NCBI RefSeq assembly: GCF_943913405.1
Contig: NZ_CALTYA010000050.1
Coordinates: forward strand, 1 to 21,817
DNA from: an uncultured Flavobacterium sp.
Lineage (GTDB): Bacteria; Bacteroidota; Bacteroidia; Flavobacteriales; Flavobacteriaceae
Length of the DNA stretch: 21,817 bases
Reading direction: 5' to 3'
The notes under the pieces are model-generated. The model saw nothing but the letters and a program-made list of their open reading frames with translations, was not told the DNA's origin and did not search any database. Each line of letters begins with the position of its first letter. Position 1 is the stretch's first letter. Positions 21,518-21,817 of the stretch are shown here, one piece after another. Made by a program: the position numbers and the translations under genes.

Positions 21518-21799
21518 ATGAAAAATCAAATCACCCTTTTAAGCATCAAAGAATTTATCATTGAAAATGAATTGACTGACAGCGTAATGCTAGTTTTAAA
21601 CTCAAAAAATTTCGACGAAGTTGCATTGGAATATATTGAGTCTAATAACATGCAAATTGAAAGACCATTTGAGATTTTAGGAATCACTATTATCGAAGAT
21701 ACTGACGACGAAGTTGCTTACAATGAAATCGACGTTCTTGAAATTGCTTATGATCACCAACACGAAAATGACTACGATTATTTAAGAACTGCAGTTTAA
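21518..21799 (+). CDS. Small acidic protein, function unknown
   Basis: A 93-residue protein that I do not recognise. The frame extends nine codons upstream to a TTG, but the ATG at 21518 is the likelier start. It has no signal peptide, cysteine or membrane segment. The N-terminal part (ITLLSIKEFIIENELTDSVM, 5-24) looks helical; then FEILGITIIEDTDDEVAYNE and a tail rich in Asp, Glu, His and Tyr (DHQHENDYDYL). It is strongly acidic overall. Codon use and composition resemble the neighbours, so it is probably a real native gene. No downstream partner is visible because the window ends 18 bases after its stop codon. Confidence 0.65.
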   Translation: MKNQITLLSIKEFIIENELTDSVMLVLNSKNFDEVALEYIESNNMQIERPFEILGITIIEDTDDEVAYNEIDVLEIAYDHQHENDYDYLRTAV

Positions 21800-21817
21800 T
21801 TTTCTATTATTAATAAA

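Overview
The window is a compact, AT-rich stretch of chromosome from a member of the Bacteroidota, most probably Flavobacterium or a close relative. This rests on the protein style (Lys/Asn/Ile-rich proteins, lipoproteins with acidic residues just after the lipobox cysteine), the lack of Shine-Dalgarno sequences, several copies of the Bacteroidota -7 promoter element TANNTTTG near gene starts, and family-typical versions of MiaA, SmpB, Pcm and YggS. The organism call is inference from sequence style; no database was searched.

Layout. 1-2843 (+): the 3' end of coaE, then a histidine kinase/response regulator operon closed by a strong terminator. 3034-9596 (-): seven genes in one direction: DUF1015 protein, YggS, a DEDDh exonuclease/GIY-YIG nuclease, a voltage-gated-type K+ channel, MiaA, a small lipoprotein and an acyl-ACP thioesterase. 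9597-9838: a repeat-rich spacer. 9839-12832 (-): 3-hydroxyacyl-CoA dehydrogenase, a lipoprotein of unknown role and a Gfo/Idh/MocA oxidoreductase. 13024-13665 (+): pcm, convergent with smpB (13704-14159, -) over a perfect shared terminator. 14306-14983 (+): an OmpW-type outer-membrane protein, convergent with an overlapping GNAT/histidine-phosphatase pair (-). 16144-16374 (+): a VF530-family protein. 16380-16512: a cluster of nested hairpins. 16519-19208 (-): an ABC ATPase and its partner membrane protein. 19276-20124 (-): an aldose 1-epimerase-like protein. 20241-21122 (-): two paralogous small lipoproteins. 21518-21799 (+): a small acidic protein of unknown function.

Most of the content is housekeeping (CoA synthesis, tRNA modification, trans-translation, protein repair, PLP homeostasis, two-component signalling), with a thin accessory layer of lipoproteins and an uncharacterised ABC system. 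I see no phage, transposase, CRISPR array, rRNA or tRNA, and no clear defence island. The most unusual features are the intergenic spacers, which hold several different short tandem arrays (7-9 bp period), one of them also inside the yggS reading frame, and palindromic REP-like elements; the exonuclease/GIY-YIG fusion with a UvrC-like four-cysteine motif; and an ABC ATPase that lacks the usual H-loop histidine. I did not find a convincing new multi-gene system; the ABC ATPase/8-TM protein pair is the nearest candidate.
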